This document shows, one piece after another, positions 1-7,325 of a stretch of DNA of 7,689 nt. The notes under the pieces were generated by a model. The model was not told the origin of the DNA, made no database searches, and saw nothing but the letters and a program-made list of their open reading frames with translations. A program made the position numbers and the translations under genes. Origin of the DNA: Sphingomonas sp. UBA1000 (GTDB lineage Bacteria; Pseudomonadota; Alphaproteobacteria; Sphingomonadales; Sphingomonadaceae); contig DBAW01000143.1 of the NCBI GenBank assembly GCA_002291855.1, positions 1 to 7,689 of the forward strand, in the 5' to 3' direction. Each line of letters starts with the position of its first letter. The first letter of the stretch is position 1.

Positions 1-888
1 GGCGCTCGGGGTGGCGGCTTCCATCCCGGCCAGGGCTTTGACGGCTTTGCCGATATCTTCGAGAGCATTTTCGGCGGCGGCCAGCAGCGCGGCGGCCGTC
101 AGCCGCGGCGCGGCGCCGACCTGCGCTATGATCTCGAGATCACGCTGGAAGAAGCCTATCACGGCACCACAACCGACGTGACGCTCGACGTCTCGGCGGC
201 CTGCGGCACCTGCGCCGGCACCGGCGCGAAGGCGGGGGCGGGCGTGCGCGCCTGCAACACCTGTGGCGGGATGGGCAAGATCCGCTCGCAACAGGGGTTC
301 TTCGTCGTCGAGCGGACCTGCCCGACCTGTCACGGCATGGGCGAGGTGATCGCCGACCCGTGCGAAACCTGTCATGGCGAAGGTCGGGTGGACAAGCAGA
401 AGACGCTGTCGGTCAACATCCCGCCCGGCGTCGATGACGGCACCCGCATCAGGCTGAGCGGCGAGGGCGAATGCGGCGCGCGCGGCGCACCGTGCGGCGA
501 CCTCTACATCTTCCTGCACGTCCGCCGCCACGCGATCTTCGAACGCGACGGCACGACGCTGTTCGCGCGCGCGCCGATCAGCTTCACGACGGCGGCGCTG
601 GGCGGCACGATCGTCGTCCCCGGCCTCGACAAGCAGCGCCACGAGATCCGCATCCCGGCGGGCATCCAGTCGGGCAAGCAGATCCGTCAGCGCGGCGCGG
701 GGATGCCGGTGCTCAACGGGCGCGGGCAGGGCGATCTGGTCATCCAGGTCGAGGTCGAGACACCGACCAAGCTCAACGCCAAGCAGCGCGAGCTGCTGGA
801 ACAATTCCGCGCCACCGAAACCGGCGAGGAATGCCCGCAGAGCCACGGCTTTTTCGACAAGCTCAAGGCGATGTGGTCGGGGGAATGA
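1..888 (+). CDS. dnaJ: Chaperone protein DnaJ (Hsp40), 3' part; N-terminus outside window
   Basis: This is the C-terminal 295 residues of the DnaJ co-chaperone, read in frame from base 1. DnaJ delivers unfolded cytosolic proteins to DnaK and stimulates its ATPase. The visible part begins inside the Gly/Phe-rich linker (residues 1-32, with the DGFADIFESIFGGG stretch typical of DnaJ). The cysteine-rich zinc domain follows, with all four CxxCxGxG repeats intact: CGTCAGTG (68-75), CNTCGGMG (85-92), CPTCHGMG (107-114) and CETCHGEG (121-128). After it come the two C-terminal beta-sandwich substrate-binding domains. The family is usually about 375 residues, so roughly 80 residues, including the J domain with its HPD motif, are cut off by the window edge and not by mutation. 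The gene ends at TGA (886-888), 73 bases before a strong terminator. Identification is secure. The four zinc repeats mark it as type I DnaJ and exclude CbpA-type proteins. Confidence 0.97.
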   Translation, partial: GARGGGFHPGQGFDGFADIFESIFGGGQQRGGRQPRRGADLRYDLEITLEEAYHGTTTDVTLDVSAACGTCAGTGAKAGAGVRACNTCGGMGKIRSQQGFFVVERTCPTCHGMGEVIADPCETCHGEGRVDKQKTLSVNIPPGVDDGTRIRLSGEGECGARGAPCGDLYIFLHVRRHAIFERDGTTLFARAPISFTTAALGGTIVVPGLDKQRHEIRIPAGIQSGKQIRQRGAGMPVLNGRGQGDLVIQVEVETPTKLNAKQRELLEQFRATETGEECPQSHGFFDKLKAMWSGE

Positions 889-915
889 TAAGCGCCTGCG
901 GGCCGGTGCCGCCCC

Positions 916-931
916 CGCGCCGAGAGGCGCG
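916..931 (+). other. Small GC hairpin with GAGA tetraloop downstream of dnaJ
   Basis: The sequence CGCGCC-GAGA-GGCGCG forms a 6-bp perfect stem closed by a GNRA-type tetraloop, 27 bases after the dnaJ stop codon. No T-run follows it, so it is not an intrinsic terminator on its own. It might protect the 3' end of the dnaJ transcript, or it may be a chance palindrome in GC-rich DNA. The palindrome is seen directly; any function is a guess. Confidence 0.25.
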
Positions 932-961
932 CAACAAACACACCAGCGAGCGCCGCTCCTA

Positions 962-996
962 AAAAACAGCCGCCGGGCGCACCGGCGGCTGTTTTT
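962..996. terminator. Bidirectional rho-independent terminator between dnaJ and purB
   Basis: A perfect 15-bp inverted repeat (962-976 pairs with 982-996) encloses the 5-base loop GCGCA. The stem has a GC-rich core, CAGCCGCCGG/CCGGCGGCTG, flanked by A5 on the left and T5 on the right. A U-run therefore follows the hairpin whichever strand is transcribed. It lies between the convergent ends of dnaJ (stop at 888) and purB (stop at 1000-1002), three bases beyond the purB stop. It should terminate both transcripts. Confidence 0.9.
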
Positions 997-999
997 GCG

Positions 1000-2316
1000 T
1001 CACGCCGCGCCGAAGACGCGCGCGAAGATCGTGTCGACGTGCTTCAGATGATAATCGAGGTCGAACCGCGCGGCGATTTCGTCGGGCGACAGCCGGGCGG
1101 TGACGTCCGGATCGGCCTTGAGCAGCTCTTCGAGCGACAGCGCGCCATCCGATTCCCACACCTTCATCGCGTTGCGCTGGACAAGGCGATAGGCATCCTC
1201 GCGCGATGCCCCGGCCTGGGTGAGCGCCAGTAGTACGCGCTGCGAATGGATAAGGCCGCCCATGCGGTTCATATTGCGCGCCATCCGCTCGGGATAGACG
1301 AGCAGCTTGTCGATCACCCCGGTCAGCCGGGCGAGCGCGAAATCGAGCGTCACCGTCGCATCGGGGCCGATCATCCGTTCGACCGACGAATGGCTGATGT
1401 CGCGTTCATGCCACAGCGCGACATTTTCGAGCGCGGGGGTGACATAGCCGCGCACCATGCGGGCAAGGCCGGTCAGATTTTCGGTCAGCACCGGATTGCG
1501 CTTGTGCGGCATCGCCGACGAGCCTTTCTGGCCCGGCGAGAAATATTCCTCCGCCTCCAGCACCTCGGTGCGCTGCAGATGGCGCACCTCGGTCGCCAGC
1601 CGCTCGACCGACGAGGCGATGACGCCCAGCGTGGCAAAGAACATCGCATGGCGGTCGCGCGGGATCACCTGGGTCGATACCGGCTCGATCGTCAGGCCCA
1701 TCTTGTCGGCGACATGCGCTTCCACGCGGGGATCGATATTGGCGAAGGTGCCGACCGCGCCCGAAATCGCGCAGGTGGCGACATCGTCGCGCGCCGCAAC
1801 CAGCCGGGCGCGGTTGCGCGCAAACTCGGCATAGGCCTGGGCAAGCTTCAGCCCGAAGGTCACCGGCTCGGCATGGATGCCGTGGCTGCGCCCGATGGTC
1901 GGGGTCAGCTTATGCTCGAAGGCGCGGCGCTTGAGCACCGCCAGCAGCGCATCGAGATCGGCGATCAGCAGATCGGCCGCGCGCTTGAGCTGCACGGCAA
2001 GGCAGGTGTCGAGCACGTCCGAACTGGTCATGCCCTGATGCAGGAAGCGCGCCTCCTCGCCGGTGCGTTCGGCGACATGGGTGAGGAAGGCGATCACGTC
2101 ATGCTTGGTCTCCGCCTCGATGGCGTCGATGCGCGCAATGTCGAACGGCGGCTGGGCGGCATGGGCAGCCCACACCTTCTCCGCCGCCGCGCGCGGCACG
2201 ATGCCCAGCTCGGCCATCGCATCAAGGGCATGGGCCTCGATTTCGAACCAGATCTGGAAACGGGTTTCGGGCGCCCAGATGGCGACCATTTCGGGCCGGG
2301 AATAGCGGGGGATCAT
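1000..2316 (-). CDS. purB: Adenylosuccinate lyase
   Basis: This 438-residue cytosolic enzyme acts twice in purine synthesis. It cleaves SAICAR to AICAR plus fumarate, and adenylosuccinate to AMP plus fumarate. It belongs to the fumarase/aspartase superfamily and is normally a homotetramer with shared active sites. The superfamily signature [11 protein letters not shown] spans residues 265-275 and holds the mobile-loop serines (266-267). Conserved histidines are visible in KHDV (H72), [10 protein letters not shown] (H93) and [10 protein letters not shown] (H145); by alignment from memory these match H68, H89 and H141 of the B. subtilis enzyme. Length fits the short B. subtilis-like class (about 430 residues), not the longer E. 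coli form. The ATG at 2316 gives the usual family N-terminus, [10 protein letters not shown]. No strong Shine-Dalgarno precedes it, only AGAGACA-like purines. The gene stands alone, convergent with dnaJ and divergent from the EF-hand gene. No key residue is missing. Confidence 0.97.
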   Translation of the reverse strand: MIPRYSRPEMVAIWAPETRFQIWFEIEAHALDAMAELGIVPRAAAEKVWAAHAAQPPFDIARIDAIEAETKHDVIAFLTHVAERTGEEARFLHQGMTSSDVLDTCLAVQLKRAADLLIADLDALLAVLKRRAFEHKLTPTIGRSHGIHAEPVTFGLKLAQAYAEFARNRARLVAARDDVATCAISGAVGTFANIDPRVEAHVADKMGLTIEPVSTQVIPRDRHAMFFATLGVIASSVERLATEVRHLQRTEVLEAEEYFSPGQKGSSAMPHKRNPVLTENLTGLARMVRGYVTPALENVALWHERDISHSSVERMIGPDATVTLDFALARLTGVIDKLLVYPERMARNMNRMGGLIHSQRVLLALTQAGASREDAYRLVQRNAMKVWESDGALSLEELLKADPDVTARLSPDEIAARFDLDYHLKHVDTIFARVFGAA

Positions 2317-2393
2317 GGCATGTCTCTGGTTGCTGGTTGCGGGCAGCGTCGAACGGTTCGTCGCGCGGGTCGCACGGACTCACGACGAGCCGC

Positions 2394-2422
2394 GCGATAG
2401 CAGGGACGGGCAGGGGCGGCAA
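2394..2422 (-). promoter_or_regulatory. Weak candidate promoter for purB in the divergent spacer
   Basis: On the minus strand, TTGCCG (2422-2417) and TATCGC (2399-2394, preceded by C) are separated by 17 bases. This is a plausible -35/-10 pair with 4/6 and 3/6 matches to the sigma-70 consensus. It would give a leader of roughly 70 bases before the purB ATG. The rest of the 193-base spacer (2317-2509) shows no convincing operator or riboswitch. On the plus strand, TTGATC (2473) and TATGCT (2489) are too close together to form a promoter. The match is weak and could be chance. Confidence 0.2.
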
Positions 2423-2498
2423 ATGCCCCGGGGGCGGAACGGCTGGAACCCGGATGGCGTTCACGTCTGCGGTTGATCAGCCAAACCTTATGCTATCC

Positions 2499-2503
2499 AG
2501 GAG
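2499..2503 (+). promoter_or_regulatory. Ribosome binding site of the EF-hand gene
   Basis: AGGAG lies six bases before the ATG at 2510. This near-ideal Shine-Dalgarno spacing fixes the start of the small secreted protein and excludes the later Met codon (residue 6) as the main start. Confidence 0.8.
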
Positions 2504-2509
2504 CTTATC

Positions 2510-2995
2510 ATGTTGAAAAGCCTTATGCTTGCGAGCGCGGCCCTGATCGCGGCTCCGGCCGCGGCGCAGGGTGCAACCACCGCCGGAGCACCCCAGGCGA
2601 CCAGCCCGGCGACGCCGGCGCCGACGGACCAGACGACCCACACCGCCCCAGCCGTGCCGCCCGCATCGACGGGAATGCCGACCGGAACGGACGGTACGAG
2701 CCAGGGCACGGCTGACCAGAGCATGTCGGCGCAGACCGATCCGCAGCCCGGCACCGCCGCCGATCCGGTCGCGGCGACGGTCGCCGCCGAATGGGCGACC
2801 TATGACGCCGACCGCAGCGGCAGCCTGTCCAAGGCCGAGTTCACCAAATGGATGGTCGCGCTGCGCGAAAAGGCACCCGCGCCGCAGCCGGTTGCGGACG
2901 TCAGCGCCTGGGCCAATGCGGCGTTCGCGCAGGCCGATGCCGACCGCAGCAAGAGCGTGAGCCAGGACGAGCTTCAGCGCTTCCTGCGCGGCTGA
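2510..2995 (+). CDS. Exported EF-hand domain protein (putative periplasmic calcium-binding protein)
   Basis: This is a 161-residue protein with a Sec-type signal peptide: MLK, then a hydrophobic Leu/Ala stretch, then a likely signal peptidase I site after AAA at residue 19. No lipobox cysteine is present, so it is probably soluble in the periplasm. Residues 20-85 form a low-complexity Ala/Pro/Thr/Gln linker. Two EF-hand loops follow. Loop 1 (residues 99-110, DADRSGSLSKAE) is canonical, with D1, D3, S5, G6, S7 and E12. Loop 2 (143-154, DADRSKSVSQDE) keeps the calcium ligands but has Lys in place of the usual Gly at position 6. Paired EF-hands normally bind calcium; the partner or process here is unknown. 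It is a single gene with its own good Shine-Dalgarno, divergent from purB and convergent with the methionine operon. Such small EF-hand proteins are common in alphaproteobacteria and have no agreed function. I would not assign a gene name. Confidence 0.85.
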   Translation: MLKSLMLASAALIAAPAAAQGATTAGAPQATSPATPAPTDQTTHTAPAVPPASTGMPTGTDGTSQGTADQSMSAQTDPQPGTAADPVAATVAAEWATYDADRSGSLSKAEFTKWMVALREKAPAPQPVADVSAWANAAFAQADADRSKSVSQDELQRFLRG

Positions 2996-3015
2996 TCCGC
3001 TTCTGGTCTTCGCGA

Positions 3016-3050
3016 CCGGCCGCCGCGTCGTCCCCCCGCGCGGCGGCCGG
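3016..3050. terminator. GC-rich hairpin between convergent EF-hand gene and metH; probable terminator
   Basis: A perfect 12-bp stem (3016-3027 with 3039-3050, CCGGCCGCCGCG/CGCGGCGGCCGG) encloses an 11-base loop, 20 bases after the EF-hand gene stop. Only three T residues follow it on the plus strand and no T-run follows on the minus strand, so it is a poor match to a classic intrinsic terminator. Its place between two convergent gene ends supports a role in transcript ending or 3' protection. A second, shorter pairing (3045-3050 with 3055-3060) uses the same right arm. Confidence 0.5.
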
Positions 3051-3064
3051 TTTGCCGGCCGGGG

Positions 3065-5695
3065 TCAGTCGAGATTGGGCCGTAGCCAGCGCTGCGCCTG
3101 ATCGAGGCTGACCCCGCGCCGCGGCGCATAATCGGCCAGCTGGTCCTGTCCGATCCGCGCGACGCCGAAATAGGCCGATTGCGGATGGCCGAAATAGAAG
3201 CCCGAAACCGCCGCCGTCGGCAGCATCGCAAAGCTCTCGGTCAGCGTCGCGCCGGCCGGCGTGCCGCCCAGCATGTCGAACAGGATCGGCTTCAGGCTGT
3301 GATCCGGGCAGGCCGGATAGCCGGGGGCCGGGCGGATGCCGCGATATTGCTCGCGGATCAGCGCCTCGTTGGTCAGCTGCTCGTCGGGCGCATAGCCCCA
3401 CAAGGTCGTGCGGACATGGCTGTGCAGCGCCTCGGCAAAGGCCTCGGCCAGCCGGTCGGCCAGCGCCTTGAGCAGAATGTCCTGATAATCGTCATGCGCC
3501 GCCTTGAACCGCGCGATATGCGGATCGATGCCGTGAATGGCGACGGTGAAGCCGCCCAGCCAGTCATCGGCGGTGTCGATGAAATCGGCGAGGCACATAT
3601 TGGGCTTGGCCGTGTTCTTGGCCATTTGCTGGCGCAGGAACGGCAGCACGACCGCGCGTTCGGGCGGGGCCGCACCTGCCCCCGGCCGGTGGCCGTCGGG
3701 ATAGACGAGCACATCGTCGCCATGCCGCGCGCACGGCCACAGCGCCGCGACGCCGCGCGCGGTCAGCCATTTTTCGGCGATGATGGTGTCGAGCATCTTC
3801 TGCGCATCGGCAAACAGGCTGCGTGCGCTGTCCCCGACAATCTCGTCGTCAAGGATCGCCGGGAAATTGCCCGCCAGTTCCCACGCGCGGAAAAACGGCG
3901 TCCAGTCGATGAACCCGCGCAGATGTTCGAGCGACCAGTCGTCGAACACATGCACGCCCGGCTGGCGCGGCGCGGGCGGCTTGAGCGCGGGATCGATGGT
4001 CATGCCGCGCGCGCGCGCTTCGGCGATCGGCAGCAGCTCGTTCTGGCCCTTGCCCTCGCGCGCGGCGCGCACGGCGGCATAATCCTCGGCGGTGCGGCCG
4101 ATGAACGGCTCCGCCTGGGTGTCGCTGACCAGTGCCGAGGCGACGCCGACCGCGCGGCTGGCGTCGAGCACATGGATGACCGGCCCCTGATAGGCGGGAT
4201 CGATGCGCAGCGCGGTATGGACCTTGGACGTGGTCGCCCCGCCGATCAGCAGCGGCATCTTCATGCCGGCGCGCTGCATTTCCTCGGCCACCGTCACCAT
4301 TTCGTCGAGCGACGGGGTAATCAGCCCGGACAGGCCGATCATGTCGGCATCATTCTCGTTCGCGGCTTCGAGGATGCGGGGCCAGGGCACCATCACGCCC
4401 AGATCGATCACCTCGAACCCGTTGCACTGGAGCACGACGCCGACGATGTTCTTGCCGATGTCATGGACATCGCCCTTGACGGTGGCGAGCACGATCCGGC
4501 CCTTGCCCTTGGCATCCGCGTCCTTTTCCGCTTCGATATAGGGCAGCAGATGGGCGACCGCCTTTTTCATCACCCGGGCCGATTTGACGACCTGGGGCAG
4601 GAACATCTTGCCCGCGCCGAACAGGTCGCCGACGACATTCATCCCGTCCATCAGCGGGCCTTCGATCACCTCGATGGGGCGGGCAAAGGCCTGGCGCGCC
4701 TCTTCGGTATCGTCGACGACATGGGCGTCGATGCCCTTGACCAGCGCATGTTCGAGCCGCCGGGCAACCGGCCAGCTGCGCCATTCCTCGGCCTGTTTTT
4801 CGGCCACGGCGTCGCCGCCGCGATATTTCTCGGCAAGCGCGATCAGCCTTTCGGTGGCATCGTCGCGCCGGTCCCAGATCACATCCTCGCACGCGTCGCG
4901 CAGTTCGGGGTCGATGGCGTCGTAAACGTCGAGCTGCCCGGCATTCACGATGCCCATGTCCATCCCCGCCTGAATGGCGTGGTAGAGGAACACGCTGTGC
5001 ATCGCGCGGCGCACGGGCTCGTTGCCGCGAAAGCTGAACGACAGGTTGGAGACGCCGCCCGAGATATGGACGTGCGGGCAGCGGGCCTTGATCTCGCGCG
5101 TCGCCTCGATGAAGTCGATGGCGTAGCGGCGATGCTCGTCAATCCCGGTCGCGACCGCGAAGATGTTGGGATCGAAGATGATGTCTTCGGGGGGAAAGCC
5201 GATGCCGGTCAGCAGCTTATAGGCACGCTCGCAGATCTCGACCTTGCGCGCGCAGGTGTCGGCCTGACCGACCTCGTCGAACGCCATCACGACGACAGCG
5301 GCGCCATAGGCCATGATCCGCCGCGCCTGATCGAGGAAGGGCGCTTCGCCTTCCTTCATCGAGATCGAGTTGACGATCGGCTTGCCCGACACGCATTTCA
5401 GCCCGGCCTCGATCACCGACCATTTGGAACTGTCGATCATCACCGGCACACGGGCAATGTCCGGCTCGGCGGCGATCAGCTTCAGAAAGGTGGTCATCGC
5501 CAGTTCGGCGTCGAGCAGCCCTTCATCCATGTTGACGTCGATGATCTGCGCGCCGTTTTCGACCTGCTGGCGCGCGACCTCGACCGCGCGCGGATAGTCG
5601 CCGGCCATGATCAGTTTCTTGAACGCCGCCGATCCGGTGACGTTGGTGCGCTCGCCGATATTGACGAAGATGGCGGAGGGTCCGGTGGCAGACAT
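3065..5695 (-). CDS. metH: Cobalamin-dependent methionine synthase, folate/B12/AdoMet-activation subunit (C-terminal part of split MetH)
   Basis: This 876-residue protein holds every MetH domain except the homocysteine one. It takes the methyl group from 5-methyltetrahydrofolate onto cob(I)alamin and supports reductive reactivation with S-adenosylmethionine. In order: the pterin-binding barrel (about 8-270, starting [13 protein letters not shown]); the cobalamin cap and Rossmann domains (about 300-530); and the activation domain (about 580-870). The B12 motif DVHDIG is at 409-414, with H411 as the lower cobalt ligand. S462 and GGATTS (485-490) complete the pocket. The activation domain has FIDWTPFF (595-602) and the AdoMet motif [12 protein letters not shown] (788-799). 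With an offset of about 346-349, these match E. coli D757, H759, S810, R1134 and Y1139. The open frame runs upstream to 6343, but those codons overlap the acetyltransferase in another frame and lack MetH similarity. The ATG at 5695 lies eight codons before the first conserved residue. No clear Shine-Dalgarno precedes it. The gene cannot make methionine alone: the zinc/homocysteine domain is encoded separately at 6267-7325. Confidence 0.96.
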   Translation of the reverse strand: MSATGPSAIFVNIGERTNVTGSAAFKKLIMAGDYPRAVEVARQQVENGAQIIDVNMDEGLLDAELAMTTFLKLIAAEPDIARVPVMIDSSKWSVIEAGLKCVSGKPIVNSISMKEGEAPFLDQARRIMAYGAAVVVMAFDEVGQADTCARKVEICERAYKLLTGIGFPPEDIIFDPNIFAVATGIDEHRRYAIDFIEATREIKARCPHVHISGGVSNLSFSFRGNEPVRRAMHSVFLYHAIQAGMDMGIVNAGQLDVYDAIDPELRDACEDVIWDRRDDATERLIALAEKYRGGDAVAEKQAEEWRSWPVARRLEHALVKGIDAHVVDDTEEARQAFARPIEVIEGPLMDGMNVVGDLFGAGKMFLPQVVKSARVMKKAVAHLLPYIEAEKDADAKGKGRIVLATVKGDVHDIGKNIVGVVLQCNGFEVIDLGVMVPWPRILEAANENDADMIGLSGLITPSLDEMVTVAEEMQRAGMKMPLLIGGATTSKVHTALRIDPAYQGPVIHVLDASRAVGVASALVSDTQAEPFIGRTAEDYAAVRAAREGKGQNELLPIAEARARGMTIDPALKPPAPRQPGVHVFDDWSLEHLRGFIDWTPFFRAWELAGNFPAILDDEIVGDSARSLFADAQKMLDTIIAEKWLTARGVAALWPCARHGDDVLVYPDGHRPGAGAAPPERAVVLPFLRQQMAKNTAKPNMCLADFIDTADDWLGGFTVAIHGIDPHIARFKAAHDDYQDILLKALADRLAEAFAEALHSHVRTTLWGYAPDEQLTNEALIREQYRGIRPAPGYPACPDHSLKPILFDMLGGTPAGATLTESFAMLPTAAVSGFYFGHPQSAYFGVARIGQDQLADYAPRRGVSLDQAQRWLRPNLD

Positions 5696-5724
5696 GGGGG
5701 CTTGGTGTGTCCAGCTTTTGGCGG

Positions 5725-6270
5725 TTAGCGGTTGGTGTCGAGCGGGCGGGCGAGCACGACATCGTCGCAGATCGTGCCGCCGGCATCGAACTGGCGGGTG
5801 GCGATCTGCGTGAAGCCGTGCCGGGTGTAGAAAGCGCGGGCGCGGGCATTGCCGGTGTGAACGCCGAGCAGCAGCCGCGCGCCCGGCGCGGCCCCGGCGG
5901 TGGCAGCGTCGATCGCTGCGTCCATCAGCGCCGGGCCAAGGCCGGTGCCGTGAAAGCGGCTGAGCGTGTAGATGCGGCGCAGCTCGATATCGCCCGGCAC
6001 CGCGCCGGGAATGTCGGGCGGCATCAGCAGCGCATAGCCGACGGGGGCGTCGCCCGGCTCGGCCAGCCCCAGCCAGGCACGGCCGCCGCTGCCGAGCATC
6101 GCGGCAAAGGCATCCGCACTGTTCGCCCGCGCGCTGTGCGCGACGATCGCCGCCCCGGGCAGCACGCCGGCAAAGCCGTCCAGAAACGCCGCGCTGCCGA
6201 TCAGCGCGAGCATGGCGGCATCGTCGGCCCCGGCACTGCGGATGCGCCAGCGCGGCGCCTGGGCGGTCAT
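5725..6270 (-). CDS. GNAT-family N-acetyltransferase, PaiA-like
   Basis: This is a 181-residue cytosolic acetyltransferase of the GNAT fold, which transfers acetyl from acetyl-CoA to an amine. The acetyl-CoA pyrophosphate loop (motif A, R/Q-x-x-G-x-G) is RFHGTG at 105-110, after strand IELRRIYTL and before helix [10 protein letters not shown]. Motif B is [13 protein letters not shown] (141-153). The pattern IELRRIY...LLLGV...N..A.AFY...GF, together with the C-terminal acidic-then-hydrophobic strand, resembles B. subtilis PaiA, a polyamine acetyltransferase, by comparison from memory. The substrate cannot be read from sequence. The ATG at 6270 overlaps the stop of the upstream homocysteine methyltransferase gene (ATGA, 6270-6267). 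No Shine-Dalgarno is evident, so translation is probably coupled. A longer frame starting at 6396 would overlap conserved upstream coding sequence and adds no GNAT residues. The gene sits between the two parts of methionine synthase, with 29 bases to the next start. A role linked to methionine or polyamine metabolism is only inferred. Confidence 0.9.
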   Translation of the reverse strand: MTAQAPRWRIRSAGADDAAMLALIGSAAFLDGFAGVLPGAAIVAHSARANSADAFAAMLGSGGRAWLGLAEPGDAPVGYALLMPPDIPGAVPGDIELRRIYTLSRFHGTGLGPALMDAAIDAATAGAAPGARLLLGVHTGNARARAFYTRHGFTQIATRQFDAGGTICDDVVLARPLDTNR

Positions 6271-7325
6271 GCCGGGACCAGGAACGTGTCCAGCCCGGCC
6301 AGCATCGTCTGCCGCCGCGGCGCGGGGACGGCGCGGGGGGCATGGCCGGCGACCGCGCGCGCCATCTGCGCGATATGGTCGGGCGTGGTGCCGCAACAGC
6401 CGCCGACGATGTTGATCAGCCCTTCCTTCGCCCAGTCGCCGATGAAGCCGGCCGTGGTTTCGGGGGCCTCGTCATATTGCCCCAGATCATTGGGCAGGCC
6501 GGCATTGGGGTAGACCATCATCAGCGTGTCGGCGACCGGATTGAGCGCGGCGACATGCGGGCGCAGCTGCGGCGCGCCGAACGAACAGTTCAGCCCGATG
6601 GTGAGCGGCCGGGCATGGCGCACCGACGCCCAGAAGCTTTCGACCGAATGGCCCGACAGGTTGCGCCCGGACATGTCGGTGACGGTGAAGCTGATCATCA
6701 GCGGCACCTCGATGCCCCGCGTCATGCCGGCTTCGAGCACCGCCATGATCCCCGCCTTGGCATTGAGCGTGTCGAAGATCGTTTCGATCAGGATGAAATC
6801 CACCCCGCCGTCGAGCAGAGCATCGGTCTGCTCGCGATACACCTGCTTCAGCTCGTCAAAGCCGATGGCGCGATAGCCCGGATCATTGACGTCGGGCGAC
6901 AGCGACAGCGTCTTGTTGGTCGGCCCCAGCGCCCCGGCGACGAAGCGCGGCCGCCCGTCCGCCGCCTCGGCCGTGCGGGCGGCGTCGCGCGCGATCTGCG
7001 CCGAGGCAAGGTTGATGTCGCGCACCAGATGCTCGGCACCATAATCGGCCTGGCTGATCGTGTTGGCGTTGAAGGTGTTGGTCGACACGATGTCGGACCC
7101 GGCGGCCAGATAGGCCTCGGTGATTTCCGCCACCACATGCGGGCAGGTGAGCGCCAGCAGGTCGTTATTGCCCTTCTGGTCATGGCCGAGCGTCAGCCCG
7201 CCGCGATAATCGGCCTCGGTCAGCCGATAGGACTGGATCATCGTGCCGAACGCGCCGTCGGTCAGCAGAATGCGGGTCCGCGCTTCCTCGCGCAGCCGCC
7301 GTGCGGCCTCGGATGCCGTGATCAT
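6267..7325 (-). CDS. metH: Homocysteine methyltransferase subunit (N-terminal part of split MetH)
   Basis: This 352-residue zinc-dependent barrel binds and activates homocysteine so that it can take the methyl group from methylcobalamin. It corresponds to the first domain of MetH (about residues 1-353 in E. coli). It starts with [12 protein letters not shown] (residues 20-31), the usual opening of the domain. The three zinc ligands are C247 (GLNCSFG) and C310/C311 (GGCCGTTP); as I recall them, these carry the same numbers as the E. coli ligands. SNTF-like STNTFNANT (81-89) and the [10 protein letters not shown] motif (181-190) are also present. The tail (AGLDTF, 343-348) aligns with the linker that in intact MetH leads into the folate domain, so nothing of the domain is missing. 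Its ATG overlaps the metF stop (ATGA, 7325-7322) and follows a good Shine-Dalgarno. With the protein encoded at 3065-5695 it makes up a full methionine synthase. A stand-alone homocysteine S-methyltransferase (MmuM-like) is less likely, given the MetH-type linker and the operon. Confidence 0.94.
   Translation of the reverse strand: MITASEAARRLREEARTRILLTDGAFGTMIQSYRLTEADYRGGLTLGHDQKGNNDLLALTCPHVVAEITEAYLAAGSDIVSTNTFNANTISQADYGAEHLVRDINLASAQIARDAARTAEAADGRPRFVAGALGPTNKTLSLSPDVNDPGYRAIGFDELKQVYREQTDALLDGGVDFILIETIFDTLNAKAGIMAVLEAGMTRGIEVPLMISFTVTDMSGRNLSGHSVESFWASVRHARPLTIGLNCSFGAPQLRPHVAALNPVADTLMMVYPNAGLPNDLGQYDEAPETTAGFIGDWAKEGLINIVGGCCGTTPDHIAQMARAVAGHAPRAVPAPRRQTMLAGLDTFLVPA

Noticed and set aside
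2473..2494. TTGATC and TATGCT upstream of the EF-hand gene as a promoter
   Set aside because: The spacer is only 10 bases, and the start site would fall on the ribosome binding site.
5696..5724. A frameshift or sequencing error as the cause of the split metH
   Set aside because: A complete 181-residue GNAT gene with its own motifs lies between the halves. Both halves also have natural starts and stops with overlapping coupling signals, which a single indel cannot produce.
3179..5728. 849-codon open frame on the plus strand opposite the large MetH gene, and similar long frames at 1246-2400 and 6342-7373
   Set aside because: They are antisense to clearly conserved genes. High G/C at third codon positions removes stop codons from the complementary frames. 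The translations are rich in Arg, His, Gly and Ala with no recognisable domains.
5696..6343. A 216-codon N-terminal extension of the large MetH protein through the acetyltransferase region
   Set aside because: The extension is Arg/Ala/Gly-rich with no similarity to MetH. It overlaps a well-supported GNAT gene in another frame, and the folate domain starts right after the ATG at 5695.
6271..6396. A 42-codon N-terminal extension of the acetyltransferase
   Set aside because: It overlaps the conserved zinc-ligand region of the methyltransferase gene, is Arg/Pro/Ala-rich, and starts before the natural ATGA coupling point.
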